A stretch of 64,000 bases of DNA, from assembly GCA_963975425.1 (NCBI GenBank), contig CAXBGS010000009.1, forward strand, positions 186,001 through 250,000, read 5' to 3'. A model generated the notes under the pieces. It saw only the letters and a program-made list of their open reading frames with translations. It did not search any database and was not told the origin of the DNA. This document shows positions 55,153-64,000 of the stretch, piece after piece (positions within the stretch are counted from its first letter, which is position 1; every line of letters begins with the position of its first letter). A program made the translations under genes and the position numbers. Source of the stretch: CAXBGS01 sp963975425. Lineage in GTDB: Bacteria; Planctomycetota; Planctomycetia; Pirellulales; Pirellulaceae.

Positions 55153-56817
55153 TTATTTTTTTGTCTTCGTCAGACTTGCTTCGCGTCGCTTGCGGAATTC
55201 CGCCGACAACTGGATCGCCTTTTCACGATCCGCGTCATCGTAATCCCAGAACTCTTGGATGACCTTTTCACATTTCGGGTAATGCGATCCGTCGTCTCCG
55301 TTTTGTTTTCGCATGGCCGCCAGATCCGCTTTCAATTGCTCACGGACCTCGGCATATTGTGGGTCATCGTAAACGTTGTTCAGTTCGTTGGGGTCCTTGG
55401 CGAGGTCATAAAGTTCCCAAGCCGGTGGGGTTTGTTCTTCGCCGTCATAGTTACAGCCGTAGAAATAGATCAGCTTATGATTCTTGGTGCGGATCGCCAT
55501 CTCGCCCGGATTGTCGTGATGAGCCATGTGCATCCAATAGCGATAATAGGCCGCCTGTTTCCAGTCGTCAGGTTCTTTGCCCGTCTCGCAAATCTCGCGA
55601 AACGAACGGCCTTGCATGGAATCGGGGATCTCGATGCCGGCGTAGTCCAGCATCAGGGCAGGGTAGTCGACATTTTCGACGATCGCATCACTGCGTGTTC
55701 CGGCCGGGATCGATTTCGGGTAACGCACAATGAAGGGCATTCGTTGTGATGGATCATAAGCCCAACGTTTGTCTTGATAATCTTTTTCGCCCAACCAGAA
55801 TCCTTGATCGCCCGTGTAAATGATCAGCGTGTTGTCGTACAGATCTTCTTCTTTCAAATAATCGATCAAGCGTTTTAGGTTTTCATCCACACCTTTGACG
55901 CATCGCAAATATTTCTTGAGATATGCCTGGTAGGCGAGTCGCTTGACTTCGTAGTCCGACAAGTTTTCGTCTTGGTAATCCCATTTGAACTCCGATGGGA
56001 ATTTGTTCGGTAAGTCGGCCGCGTAAGACCGCCTGGGATTGCGGCGACCGATGGATGTTCCAATGTGGGGGACTAATTCGTCGTTATGCCCGCGTGTCGC
56101 GATCGATCCCCACGTGTTCGGCTTATTCCACAGCGAATCAGGTTCTGGGATTTCAATGTCTGCTAAGTAATCGTCGTATCGTGGGTTGCTCTCGAAGTAA
56201 TCGTGTGGCGCTTTGTAATGATGCGAAACAAAGAACGGCTTATTCGGATCTCGCTTGTTCTTGAACCAATCGAGCGCCGCATCGGTGATCACGTCGGTCG
56301 AGTGCGAACCGGGATAGGCGACCGTGTTTTTTGGCCAGGGCTGTTCCCCTTGGATGCGAAATTCAGTGTCGAAGTATTTGCCCTGGCCGGGAAGCACTTT
56401 GTAGTAGTCGTAATTGGGTTCAACCTTGAGGTGCCACTTGCCAATAATTGCGGTCTGGTACCCAGCTTGTCGCATCAAAATCGGCAACGCTTGTTTTTCC
56501 GGCGGGATGTTGCCGCCCAAATCGAACACGCCGTTGATGTGGTTGTACTGGCCGGTGATGATGCACGCACGCGAAGGGGTACAGATCGCGTTGGTGCAAA
56601 AAGCATTGTCAAAACACATTCCTTCGGCCGCTATCTGATCGATCGTCGGTGTAGGATCGATTTCCTTCAACAGCGTCGCGTATGCGCCAATCGCCTGCGC
56701 CGTGTGGTCATCTGACATGATGAACAGGATGTTGGGGCGCTCGTCATTGGCCGACAACGACGTGGGCGGCAACGCAGCAAGAATCAAGATCGGAATAAAA
56801 AACAGCGGACGTAGCAT
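55153..56817 (-). CDS. Exported sulfatase
   Basis: A 554-residue sulfatase. A signal peptide (about 1-23) precedes ILFIMSDDHTAQAIGAY (metal-binding residues) and the formylglycine motif CTPSR (Cys79). GKWHLK and YTGDQGFWLGEKD are further active-site segments, and SHHYKAPHDYFE is typical of a planctomycete/Bacteroidetes glycan-sulfatase group. The open frame reaches a TTG at 56859; the ATG at 56817 is preferred because it directly precedes the signal peptide. About 300 bp separate it from the HAD/META gene on the same strand. Confidence 0.93.
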   Translation of the reverse strand: MLRPLFFIPILILAALPPTSLSANDERPNILFIMSDDHTAQAIGAYATLLKEIDPTPTIDQIAAEGMCFDNAFCTNAICTPSRACIITGQYNHINGVFDLGGNIPPEKQALPILMRQAGYQTAIIGKWHLKVEPNYDYYKVLPGQGKYFDTEFRIQGEQPWPKNTVAYPGSHSTDVITDAALDWFKNKRDPNKPFFVSHHYKAPHDYFESNPRYDDYLADIEIPEPDSLWNKPNTWGSIATRGHNDELVPHIGTSIGRRNPRRSYAADLPNKFPSEFKWDYQDENLSDYEVKRLAYQAYLKKYLRCVKGVDENLKRLIDYLKEEDLYDNTLIIYTGDQGFWLGEKDYQDKRWAYDPSQRMPFIVRYPKSIPAGTRSDAIVENVDYPALMLDYAGIEIPDSMQGRSFREICETGKEPDDWKQAAYYRYWMHMAHHDNPGEMAIRTKNHKLIYFYGCNYDGEEQTPPAWELYDLAKDPNELNNVYDDPQYAEVREQLKADLAAMRKQNGDDGSHYPKCEKVIQEFWDYDDADREKAIQLSAEFRKRREASLTKTKK

Positions 56818-56869
56818 TGATTTTCCGTTAACAATGAAAAGTTTTTTGACGGGATTCAAAGGATTGTAA

Positions 56870-57094
56870 CTAAAGTCCTCCGATCCGGCTTCGGGCTAAT
56901 TCTGGGGGCGTCCCATCTTCTTCACCGTTTCCACGCAGGGGCGTGACCGCTGCTGTCCGCGCAGCGGCCGTTCGGCTGACCGCCAGCTCCATCACACGTT
57001 CGCGCTGGGGCATGCTCGCAGGGACCAGGGCCACCGCCTGCGCGAGTGTGATCGCATCGTCCCGCTGGGATTCTGGAACCGTCGGTCGCCGCAC
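56870..57094 (-). other. GC-rich intergenic patch with a doubtful 74-codon open frame
   Basis: The ~300 bp between the HAD/META gene and the sulfatase is visibly richer in G+C than its neighbours. It contains a GTG-started open frame of 74 codons rich in Ala, Arg, Val and Glu. No domain, signal peptide or good ribosome binding site supports translation. It could be a remnant, a small inserted repeat or a spurious frame favoured by high GC. Confidence 0.25.
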
Positions 57095-57113
57095 GACGGT
57101 GGGCCGGTGTTGC

Positions 57114-58493
57114 TCAGGGATCGATTTTTGAAAACCGAAGGATATCCGTGCCGTTCTCGTCGGTCAGATAAAGCAATCCGGTCTCGGCGATGCGAAAGCC
57201 GTTGACTCTCTGCAGGGCCGCCATGAAGTTTGATTCCTGCTTCATCAGCGCCGGCGGTCCTGCGCGTCGGGTCATCGCCAGTGGTCCGAACTCGATGCGG
57301 TCGCCATCAATCTTTACGCTTCCGTGAAATCGATTGACCGATGAATTTCCGCCGACCGACCCAGCGGTATCGAATTCGAGTGTGCTTTGCGCGCGATCAA
57401 TGACGCCTTGAGAGTCAATGTCTTCGGCCAGCCAGTGACCAAGCAGCGCGTTTGGCGCTGCCAAGGAATGAGAAGTGTTGATTGACGAAATGTCCTTGGT
57501 TTCTTGCCAAATCGATTTCCAGTCTTCCTTCATGTCGACAACGGTCCAGCCGTGCTGGGCGGCAGCAGAGAGAGCTGTCGTTAATTTGCCAGAACTTTTG
57601 GGATTGGCGTCGTATGCGGACTCACGCTGGGCGTCGGTGTGATGAACGATCAGCCCAAAACTCGGCCGCGGGTTTCCGATCGTGGTGTATTCCAGCATGG
57701 CTTGATCGCCGTCACTGTTACCGAAACATGCGATGGGACGACGACCGATGAATTGGTGGATTCCGACCGGCTTGCCTTCTTTGTCATCGACGAACAAATG
57801 GTCCAGCGTTTTCACCAACGTTGGCAAACCGTCACGCATCTCGTACGTCGTCTGGCCCATCGAACCCACGACGTTCTCTGGCGGGATGCCGTAAACGTCT
57901 TCGGTCCAGGCTCGCATGAAATCCGCCCCGCCGCCGGAAACAATGAAGCACTTGAAATCGTTTGCGCGCAAGTACGCAAGCACCTCTTGCATCGGCCCGT
58001 AAGTTAGTTCGGTGTACCGCTTGTCAAAACGTGGATGTCTTGCGGTCGCAAGCCACTCTTGGACACGGTTGTCAAATTCGTCGGTGGTCATTCCCGCATG
58101 CGTTTTCGCGATCACATGAAGCAGACCGTCGTGATGTTTGCCCTCCAGCAATTTTCCGACGTCTCCGGCCAGCGCGGCTTGCACCATCGGGTCCGCTTTT
58201 AAGTCCGGCTCTTGTGGTACGCGTCGCTTGAGTTCGTCAAAAGCAAAGGCGAGCTGAAAAGGGATGGGGACTTCTGGCCACAACGTTCCATCATTATCGA
58301 ACACCGCGATTCGATCGGTTGGTTCAACAAAATGGTCACTTTGTTGGTCGGTAACTTTCTGGACAAAATCAATGATCGATTGTTTCGCTGGGCCGTCATT
58401 CCACGATGCTAAATCCTCAGCCGCCGGCGAGTTAACGGCAATCGAGATGATCAAAGCGGAACCAAGGCACCACGAGCGAAGTTGGTAGAACAT
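57114..58493 (-). CDS. Exported HAD-superfamily phosphatase fused to a META-like domain
   Basis: A 459-residue protein with signal peptide (about 1-25). The HAD catalytic motif DNDGTLW (nucleophile Asp66, acid Asp68) is followed by motif II in FIVSGGG and a motif IV-like CFGNSDGD, so a complete phosphatase fold is present (about 40-330). After a linker, residues ~345-459 resemble the META/HslJ domain (LLGHWLAEDID ... PLAMTRRAGPPALMKQ). The same HAD type is found alone in many exported bacterial phosphatases; the META fusion is less common. Its position between two sulfatases suggests a role in processing a phosphate- or sulfate-bearing substrate in the periplasm, which is inference. Confidence 0.85.
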   Translation of the reverse strand: MFYQLRSWCLGSALIISIAVNSPAAEDLASWNDGPAKQSIIDFVQKVTDQQSDHFVEPTDRIAVFDNDGTLWPEVPIPFQLAFAFDELKRRVPQEPDLKADPMVQAALAGDVGKLLEGKHHDGLLHVIAKTHAGMTTDEFDNRVQEWLATARHPRFDKRYTELTYGPMQEVLAYLRANDFKCFIVSGGGADFMRAWTEDVYGIPPENVVGSMGQTTYEMRDGLPTLVKTLDHLFVDDKEGKPVGIHQFIGRRPIACFGNSDGDQAMLEYTTIGNPRPSFGLIVHHTDAQRESAYDANPKSSGKLTTALSAAAQHGWTVVDMKEDWKSIWQETKDISSINTSHSLAAPNALLGHWLAEDIDSQGVIDRAQSTLEFDTAGSVGGNSSVNRFHGSVKIDGDRIEFGPLAMTRRAGPPALMKQESNFMAALQRVNGFRIAETGLLYLTDENGTDILRFSKIDP

Positions 58494-58684
58494 CTTTTAA
58501 ATCCGATTCTGAATCAAAAATAGCTTCACAATATTTCCATCGAACGGACAAGTTTTCTCGTCCGTTCAAACGCGAGTTTGCAGATCGGCCACGCCAATGG
58601 CTCAATCGCCGACGTCACGGTGGACGTCGGCGATGGCGCATCGCGGTCGAACGATCGCAGCGTTCAATTCGGTTCGACCAGGCT

Positions 58685-60247
58685 TTAGCGGCCGCCCATG
58701 CTGGCTTCGATCTGTTTTTGGATTTTTTCCAGATTGAAAGAACCGGGCGTTTGGCTTGGTGGGTAATCCTTCATCGTCGTCAAGAATTTTCCGGCCAATT
58801 GCTGCATCGGAGCCAACACAAAGACTCGTTCCAGGAACCAATCGTTATAGGTGTTTGAATTATGCTGGGCTTTTTCAAATGGATCGCGGCGAAGGTTGAA
58901 CAACAGCGGAACACGAAGCTCGGTGAACGGTTCTCGCCAAACTTCGAACGCGATACCCCGATTTTCTAGGAAGACGGCCTTCCAGTCATCGTACCGCATT
59001 GCCACGATCTGGCCGTCATCGTTGACGTACATGAACTCGCTTCGAGGCGACGAATCGGATTTGCCAGTCAAGTAATCCATCAGGTTATAGCCGTCGATGT
59101 AGTTCTTGTAGTCACGTCCGTTCAGACTGACACCCTCTCTCAACTGGCTCTTGATTTCGGCGTTACCACCGGCCGCGGCGAAGGTGGGCAGCCAGTCTTC
59201 ATGCGCCACAATTCCATTGAGGACCTTGCCGGCTGGGAATTTACCAGGCCAGCGGACATAGCAAGGCACACGATAAGCGCCTTCCCAGTTCGAATTCTTT
59301 TCACTGCGAAATGGTGTCGTGCCGGCATCCGGCCACGTGTTGTAGTGGGGGCCATTGTCGGTGGAGTATTGAACGATCGTTTTGTCTGCGATCCCCAGTT
59401 CATCGAGCAAATCGAGCAGCTGGCCGACGTGGACGTCATGTTCGATCATGCCGTCGGTGTATTCGTCATTGCCTTTGTGGCGATGGTCTTCCTTGACGTG
59501 CGTGCGGAAGTGCATGCGAGTGCCATTCCACCAGCAGAAAAACGGCTTGCCCGCTTTGTTTTGGCGCGTGATGAACTCTTTTGCCGCCGCAAGCGTTTCT
59601 TCATCGATCGTCTCCATCCGCTTTTTCGTCAGCGGTCCGGTGTCTTCAATCGATTGACCACCATTGCCATCCGCTTTGCATCGCAGGACTCCTCGAGGTC
59701 CAAAGACTTCTTTGAACGTCTTGCCGTTGGCCATGATCATCTCTGCCGGATAGTCTGAATTCTCCGGCTCTTCCTCTGCATTGAGGTGATAGAGATTGCC
59801 AAGGAATTCATCGAAGCCGTGCATCGTCGGAAGGTGTTCGTCGCGATCGCCCTGGTGGTTTTTTCCGAACTGTCCCGTCGCATAGCCAAGGCTCTTCATC
59901 GCCGTGGCCATGGTGCAATCTGTCTTTTGCCATCCTTCTTTTGCCCCCGGTAGGCCAACTTTCGTCATGCCGCTGCGCACGGGAACACTGCCGCTGATGA
60001 ATGCCGCGCGACCGGCGGTGCAGGATTGCTGGCCGTAGTAATCGGTAAAGAAGATGCCTTCCTTGGCGATTCGGTCAATGTTGGGTGTTTGATAGCCCAT
60101 CATGCCACGGTTGTAATAGCTAATGTTTTCCGTCCCGATGTCATCGCCCCAGATGACCAGGACGTTCGGCTGTTCCTGAGCCGTCCCCGGGGCACTCATC
60201 CCCAGGCAGAGCAAAGCCGTCAGTAAACTTGCAAACTTGAAATTCAT
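58685..60247 (-). CDS. Exported arylsulfatase
   Basis: A 520-residue sulfatase with signal peptide (about 1-23) and metal site VLVIWGDDIGTENIS. The formylglycine motif is CTAGR (Cys76), a C-x-A-x-R variant of the usual CxPxR. GKNHQGD replaces the usual GKWH motif, and YSTDNGPHYNTWPD marks the second metal segment. These features fit the arylsulfatase group that includes many planctomycete sequences. The ATG at 60247 directly begins the signal peptide. It is spaced ~190 bp from the HAD/META gene on the same strand, and a shared transcript is possible. Confidence 0.93.
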   Translation of the reverse strand: MNFKFASLLTALLCLGMSAPGTAQEQPNVLVIWGDDIGTENISYYNRGMMGYQTPNIDRIAKEGIFFTDYYGQQSCTAGRAAFISGSVPVRSGMTKVGLPGAKEGWQKTDCTMATAMKSLGYATGQFGKNHQGDRDEHLPTMHGFDEFLGNLYHLNAEEEPENSDYPAEMIMANGKTFKEVFGPRGVLRCKADGNGGQSIEDTGPLTKKRMETIDEETLAAAKEFITRQNKAGKPFFCWWNGTRMHFRTHVKEDHRHKGNDEYTDGMIEHDVHVGQLLDLLDELGIADKTIVQYSTDNGPHYNTWPDAGTTPFRSEKNSNWEGAYRVPCYVRWPGKFPAGKVLNGIVAHEDWLPTFAAAGGNAEIKSQLREGVSLNGRDYKNYIDGYNLMDYLTGKSDSSPRSEFMYVNDDGQIVAMRYDDWKAVFLENRGIAFEVWREPFTELRVPLLFNLRRDPFEKAQHNSNTYNDWFLERVFVLAPMQQLAGKFLTTMKDYPPSQTPGSFNLEKIQKQIEASMGGR

Positions 60248-60479
60248 GATGGTGATCCCGCGAAAAGTAGGTTCATGGCGAAAGTCGTACGTGGGCCGTG
60301 GTCACGGTTGTCGTGTTGGCAACGTCAACGGAAGCAATCTAATCGGTTCTTGATTTTGGTGTGTGCGTGAATCCGGTGCAAGGAGGAGAAACGCGTGAAA
60401 GTTTGGTTAACAAAACGTTGCGTTCGATGAGTTTGATGTTGTGTAAATCTCAAGAACAGAACTTGATGGACCGGCAAGT

Positions 60480-62237
60480 CTATGGGGTCGCCGGTTTCTC
60501 ATCGTCATCGGGCGCTGGATCTTCAAGCCGCACCAGCAACCAGTTCTCGACCCGCGCGGGACCGAAATGGACCAATAGGGGCGCTTGGTCTTGAGTTAGG
60601 TTGTAAAGACCGGTTTCAATTACCGTGTCTTCGCTCTCACCGATTCGGAACGCAACGCGTTGAGTCTGCTTGTCGACTTGCCCCTGGACTGCTTGCGATT
60701 CGTCGGACTGAGTGTTGTAAAGTGTGCCGCTGAGAATACCTTCTTTGCTGATCGCCAATTGGACGATGCGATTGGGGTCTATATCATTTTCGCCCGACGA
60801 CACAGTGAACGTGCCTAGCGACATCCACTCGGCTTGTTGGGCTTCTTCTTCATCGGTGGGCGGGGCGACGGTTGCCAGTTCGGCTGCGGTCTGGGCAAAC
60901 TCGCTCGCTGTCGCAACTTGTTCGCCGTTGATGTAAACCGAGTTGTCGTTGTAGACCACGTTGCCGCCCTGGCCGTAGTCGTAATAGATCGGCTGAGCCC
61001 AGACGGTGGATGGTGCCGACCATGTGAACCAGTTCACACAGGCGATGTAAGTCGGCGCGGTCCACCAGTAGCTCCAAGGTCGGCGATAGAAACCGTATCC
61101 GTAATGCCACCCGCCCCAACGATAAGGATGGCTGTACCACCAATTGCCGCGAAAGCAGTCGGGATGTCGGTGGTGCCAATGATAAGCGCGGTGCACACCC
61201 GCGCCCCAGCCTGCCCAATACGCGGCTCGTCGCGGATGAACGGTTTGCCAATTGTGTAGACCCCCGACCTGGTTCTGCCAACGATTGTTGATGTCGGCAA
61301 TTCGATTTCGATCGATCGTCGCCCACGAGGGACGACGATTGATGGCCGTGTTTTTTCCGAGATTGATCTGGCCGATGTTAACGGGCCGATTATTGATAAC
61401 CGTGTTGCCGATTCCGTTTCCAACGTTGGGCCGATCACCGAGACCAGGACGATCACCAAGCCCCGGGCGATCACCGCTGCCTGGACGTGTGATCCCGGGC
61501 AACGTCGAGGGTCGCAGCGGTTTATCCATACCAAGAAAGTCACCAAGATCGCCTGCCGATGGACGGTCCGTGAGGCCCGGACGTCCCGTAGCACCTGGGC
61601 GCGTGATGCCTGGGCGCGTGATGTCGGGGCGCGTGATGTCGGGGCGAGCCGTACTGGGGCGATTGCCGCTGGGTCGACCGGGAACGTTGAAATCGGGGCG
61701 ATTCCCCGATCCACCGCCTAGGCTCGGAATGCTGGGGCGGGTTTCCGGGCGATTGGGAAACTGGCCGCCGATACTTCCGCTTTGACCAGGCAACCTGTTC
61801 CCCGGCAGCGTCGAGGGCGCAGAAGGACGCGGTGTCGACGGTCGCGTTGCCGGTTTCAGGCCGCCGGATGGTCGGTTGATGCTGGGAGACGACGGCCGAG
61901 TGGTGGGCCGATTAGACGAAGGCCGACTGTATGACGGCTGGTTGTACGACGGCCGATTAAACGACGGTTGATTGTATGACGGCCGGTTGATGCTTCCCGC
62001 ATTGAAATTCGGTCGGCTAGCGGGACGGCTGGCGCCCATGTTCGGAATGCTCGGACGCGCCGAGACTCCTCCGCCGCCGAAGCTCCCGCCACCTCCAAAA
62101 CTTCTGCCCCCGCCTCCTCCGCCCAGACTGCGACCACCGCCGCCACCGCCGCCGCGAAATCCTCGTCCGGAAAGGTCAACCGGGAACAGCAGCACGGCCG
62201 CTAGAAACGCCAAAGTCCCTAATCGCATTGGTTTCAT
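60480..62237 (-). CDS. Exported Gly/Pro/Arg-rich protein with aromatic-rich centre
   Basis: A 585-residue exported protein. A signal peptide (about 1-25) leads into Gly-rich repeats (GRGFRGGGGGGG and similar). A long Pro/Arg/Asn/Ser region with PSYNQPS and DITRPDITRP repeats follows (about 70-290). Then comes a Trp/Tyr/His-rich segment (about 315-395, for example GAGVHRAYHWHHRHP), and finally a folded beta-rich domain (about 440-575). Proteins of this layout are frequent in Planctomycetes, with unknown function; the low-complexity part may be cell-wall or matrix associated. It is 18 bp downstream of the NTF2-like gene, so the two form an operon. Confidence 0.8.
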   Translation of the reverse strand: MKPMRLGTLAFLAAVLLFPVDLSGRGFRGGGGGGGRSLGGGGGGRSFGGGGSFGGGGVSARPSIPNMGASRPASRPNFNAGSINRPSYNQPSFNRPSYNQPSYSRPSSNRPTTRPSSPSINRPSGGLKPATRPSTPRPSAPSTLPGNRLPGQSGSIGGQFPNRPETRPSIPSLGGGSGNRPDFNVPGRPSGNRPSTARPDITRPDITRPGITRPGATGRPGLTDRPSAGDLGDFLGMDKPLRPSTLPGITRPGSGDRPGLGDRPGLGDRPNVGNGIGNTVINNRPVNIGQINLGKNTAINRRPSWATIDRNRIADINNRWQNQVGGLHNWQTVHPRRAAYWAGWGAGVHRAYHWHHRHPDCFRGNWWYSHPYRWGGWHYGYGFYRRPWSYWWTAPTYIACVNWFTWSAPSTVWAQPIYYDYGQGGNVVYNDNSVYINGEQVATASEFAQTAAELATVAPPTDEEEAQQAEWMSLGTFTVSSGENDIDPNRIVQLAISKEGILSGTLYNTQSDESQAVQGQVDKQTQRVAFRIGESEDTVIETGLYNLTQDQAPLLVHFGPARVENWLLVRLEDPAPDDDEKPATP

Positions 62238-62255
62238 CGTTCGTGTTTCTCGTGG

Positions 62256-63167
62256 CTATTCTTGTGATACGGATAAATCGGTTGCTTTGCCCGTGACACG
62301 AACGATCTTCACGCTCGGGCCGGCGGGTTGAGGTTGTCCGTCGATTTCGTGACCCAGCAATTGCATCGTGAATGCGTCTTCATCGATTCGCTGCATCGAG
62401 TAGGTGCCCGTGGCCGTTTCTCCGGTTGCCAACTGTTGTACTGACTTTGCCAGCCAGCCATCGCTTTGACGCGTCCATTGCGCTTCGCCAAAGGAACCAT
62501 CGGAATTGAACGACCAACTGCGGATCGTCTGTGCGGTCGTATCCCAACCGATCACTTGCGTACCTTGCATTGCGACGCCGGATGCTGTTTGTACGGAAAA
62601 AGAACGCAATAAAAATGCCTTGTTGGCAGACCACCGAAACGTCGTTGACACTTTGGTTTCACCCGCATCATCAACCCATTCACCAATCAACCACTCAAGT
62701 TCGCGAAGGGGCGAGGTGGACGCGTCCGCTATCGGCAGCGACATTTCCTCGATGGAATCGAACATCCATTTATCATGCTGATGAACCAGAATTGCGATGA
62801 ATGACGAAACGAGCGGTTCGGCTCGACCTGAAACGACGGTTGTTTCACCATCAATACTTACCACATCGGGTGTGATGAATTTCAGCCGATCGATCTTTGC
62901 CGAAAGCTTGACTTCGGTTTGATCCTTTAGCACGTCCGCAATATCGGCTTCGATCGCCTTGCGACCTTCCGTGCGTTCACCCGTTTCGCGGTCCGTGTGC
63001 GTTCCGTTTTCGGTCCAGTAGGAACCCATGCTTTCCGCATCGCGCGAGTTGAACGCATCGACGTAATCCGACAGTGTTTTTCGCACTGCCAAGTCGTCCG
63101 CGTTGACACTCGGTGAAGAGAGCAAGCTCGTTGCTGTCAGCAGCACGGCCGTACCAAGAAACTTCAT
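62256..63167 (-). CDS. Exported NTF2/SnoaL-like protein with lipocalin-like C-terminal domain
   Basis: A 303-residue exported protein. After a signal peptide (about 1-23) an NTF2-like cone fold (about 25-150) is marked by YVDAFNSRDAESMGSYWTENG and IAILVHQHDKWMFDSI, typical of SnoaL-like/SgcJ proteins. Residues ~155-295 form a second beta-rich domain starting LEWLIGEWVDD, similar to small domains that bind hydrophobic ligands. No catalytic residues are evident. It is the first gene of a two-gene operon with the Gly/Pro-rich protein. Ligand and role are unknown. Confidence 0.82.
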   Translation of the reverse strand: MKFLGTAVLLTATSLLSSPSVNADDLAVRKTLSDYVDAFNSRDAESMGSYWTENGTHTDRETGERTEGRKAIEADIADVLKDQTEVKLSAKIDRLKFITPDVVSIDGETTVVSGRAEPLVSSFIAILVHQHDKWMFDSIEEMSLPIADASTSPLRELEWLIGEWVDDAGETKVSTTFRWSANKAFLLRSFSVQTASGVAMQGTQVIGWDTTAQTIRSWSFNSDGSFGEAQWTRQSDGWLAKSVQQLATGETATGTYSMQRIDEDAFTMQLLGHEIDGQPQPAGPSVKIVRVTGKATDLSVSQE

Positions 63168-63780
63168 CGAAGCAGCCTCGTTCGTAAATGTCTAAGAATC
63201 GGCGCAAGTGAATGTTGGAAGTGACCTTCATGTTACCGGGATGGCAAGCAGAGACGACGGCAAGCAGAGATATCGCAAAGCATTCGCCCCCATCGCAACG
63301 TTGTCACATCCCAACGTATCCGACGGGCAATCTTCACTCCAGCAGATCCCATGCAGCTGATGCACGTTTCTGGATTTAGATCCCGGAGCTCTGGATTTAG
63401 ATTCCGGAGCGCCTGGCACATCGCTTTGCATATCAAACGCAAACGGTTACGCGACGGCGAAATTAGAGGTGGTTGCTTGTTCAGGTCTCCGCAGCATCGA
63501 CATGAAGAATCGCGGTAGATATCGCGATAGATTCTGTGCGCTGACAATCAACCAGTAGCCTCCGCTACTTACGTAAAACAGGATGCTTGGAACTCGATCC
63601 CGTCACAGTTGTGACAATCCGTCTCACTTTCGAAGCAATCATCCAGAGGTCAACGACGACCAACCGTTTGGCGTGCACAAAGAGTTTCATCGAGAAGTTT
63701 TATCGAACGATCGATTCGAAGATGAATCGTTACTCAACGCGCGGTTGTCATGTTGATGTCTAATTGAGTGCGCCCAAATT
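63168..63780. other. Non-coding stretch between NTF2-like gene and porin gene
   Basis: About 610 bp. Open frames here have implausible composition and no domains. The only ordered element is the duplicated 21-mer at 63370-63411. The promoter of the NTF2-like operon should lie at its left end; no terminator for the porin gene was obvious. Confidence 0.5.
63370..63411. repeat. Two-copy 21-bp direct repeat
   Basis: CTGGATTTAGATCCCGGAGC and CTGGATTTAGATTCCGGAGC occur in tandem with one base difference, period 21 bp. It may be a slippage product or part of a dispersed planctomycete intergenic repeat; no function can be inferred. Confidence 0.75.
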
Positions 63781-64000
63781 TTAGAAACTAAGCTGTAACT
63801 GGGTTCGGTATAGCCAGCCATCATCGCCTCGGTTGATGTCGAGGGTCGATGAGTTGATGGTCGCACCGTTCAAATAAGTGGCGTCCATTGTCAGCTTTGC
63901 ATGCTGCTCGCGAAAATACCAAACCCAGCCGCCGGCAATCTCATCGGAACTCTCGTCCACCGTACCGAGCGTGCCAGAGTTGCCGGCAACCCGCGACCAA
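63781..64000 (-). CDS. OprO/P-like outer-membrane porin, C-terminal part (runs off the window)
   Basis: The last 72 residues of a beta-barrel protein on the minus strand, with 5' end beyond the window. The translation includes GGWVWYFREQHAKLTMDATYL with alternating hydrophobic residues and ends WLYRTQLQLSF. The C-terminal Phe with alternating pattern is the BAM recognition signal of outer-membrane barrels, and the sequence style matches phosphate-selective porin O/P. Substrate not determined. Confidence 0.75.
   Translation of the reverse strand, partial: WSRVAGNSGTLGTVDESSDEIAGGWVWYFREQHAKLTMDATYLNGATINSSTLDINRGDDGWLYRTQLQLSF

Noticed and set aside
63233..63547. 104-codon minus-strand frame in the gap before the porin
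   Set aside because: It is Cys/Arg-rich without domain, signal peptide or ribosome binding site, and spans the duplicated 21-mer; treated as non-coding.

Overview
The window looks like a chromosomal segment of a Pirellulales-type planctomycete (Rhodopirellula, Blastopirellula or relatives). The basis is gene content. There are four formylglycine sulfatases, a planctomycete-type membrane-bound-dehydrogenase/HEAT/cytochrome c protein, a Ser/Thr kinase with a C-terminal helical-repeat region, and a giant secreted protein whose N-terminus carries the LEP...RLLA signature common on large planctomycete surface proteins. A type III glutamine synthetase and an OprO/P-like porin are cut by the two window edges. 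I saw no rRNA, tRNA, CRISPR array, transposase or prophage gene. Base composition and codon use look fairly even, except for one GC-rich patch near 56.9-57.1 kb.

Layout. 1-0.45 kb: N-terminus of type III glutamine synthetase (minus). 1.06-2.1 kb: RCK-type potassium channel. 2.4-6.3 kb: large secreted PQQ-type beta-propeller protein with an embedded methyltransferase-like fold. 6.4-12.2 kb (minus): translationally coupled dehydrogenase/cytochrome c protein and sulfatase, followed by a membrane acyltransferase. 12.3-22.0 kb (plus): a membrane protein, then a complete cbb3-type cytochrome oxidase structural and assembly locus (ccoNO fusion, Q, P, G, H, a SafE-like protein, I, S), most genes joined by ATGA-type overlaps. 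22.1-23.7 kb (minus): a small c-type cytochrome and an ornithine-cyclodeaminase-family enzyme. 23.9-26.0 kb (plus): an ArsR-family regulator and a CoA-disulfide/persulfide reductase with a rhodanese domain. A palindrome lies in the divergent promoter between these two pairs. 26.1-29.1 kb: an iduronate-sulfatase-like enzyme converging on a sialate O-acetylesterase-like protein.

29.3-51.7 kb (minus) is the most striking block. A single gene of about 18.6 kb encodes a protein of about 6,190 residues. Its start-proximal 11.6 kb hold VCBS-like repeats, beta-strand repeats and a parallel beta-helix region. PKD-like domains, a nested RTX calcium-binding array, a metzincin-like zinc-protease motif, a PPC-like domain and a second RTX block follow. 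Its stop codon overlaps the GTG start of a 1,032-residue Ser/Thr kinase, and 5 bp beyond the kinase lies a sulfotransferase. This reads as one transcription unit pairing a giant surface protein with a phospho-signalling protein and a glycan- or protein-sulfating enzyme. Divergent to it is a two-domain (GT4 plus GT2) glycosyltransferase, followed by an 18-bp tandem repeat that stays open in the glycosyltransferase frame beyond its stop.

55.2-64.0 kb (minus): two more sulfatases around a secreted HAD/META fusion, a Gly/Pro/Arg-rich exported protein paired with an NTF2-like exported protein, a 0.6-kb non-coding stretch, and the C-terminus of a porin. The overall theme is acquisition and remodelling of sulfated polysaccharides plus micro-aerobic respiration. 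Starts were moved from the longest possible ORF to the start that best fits the signal peptide, ribosome binding site or overlap with the preceding gene; planctomycete ribosome binding sites are often weak, so several starts remain uncertain.
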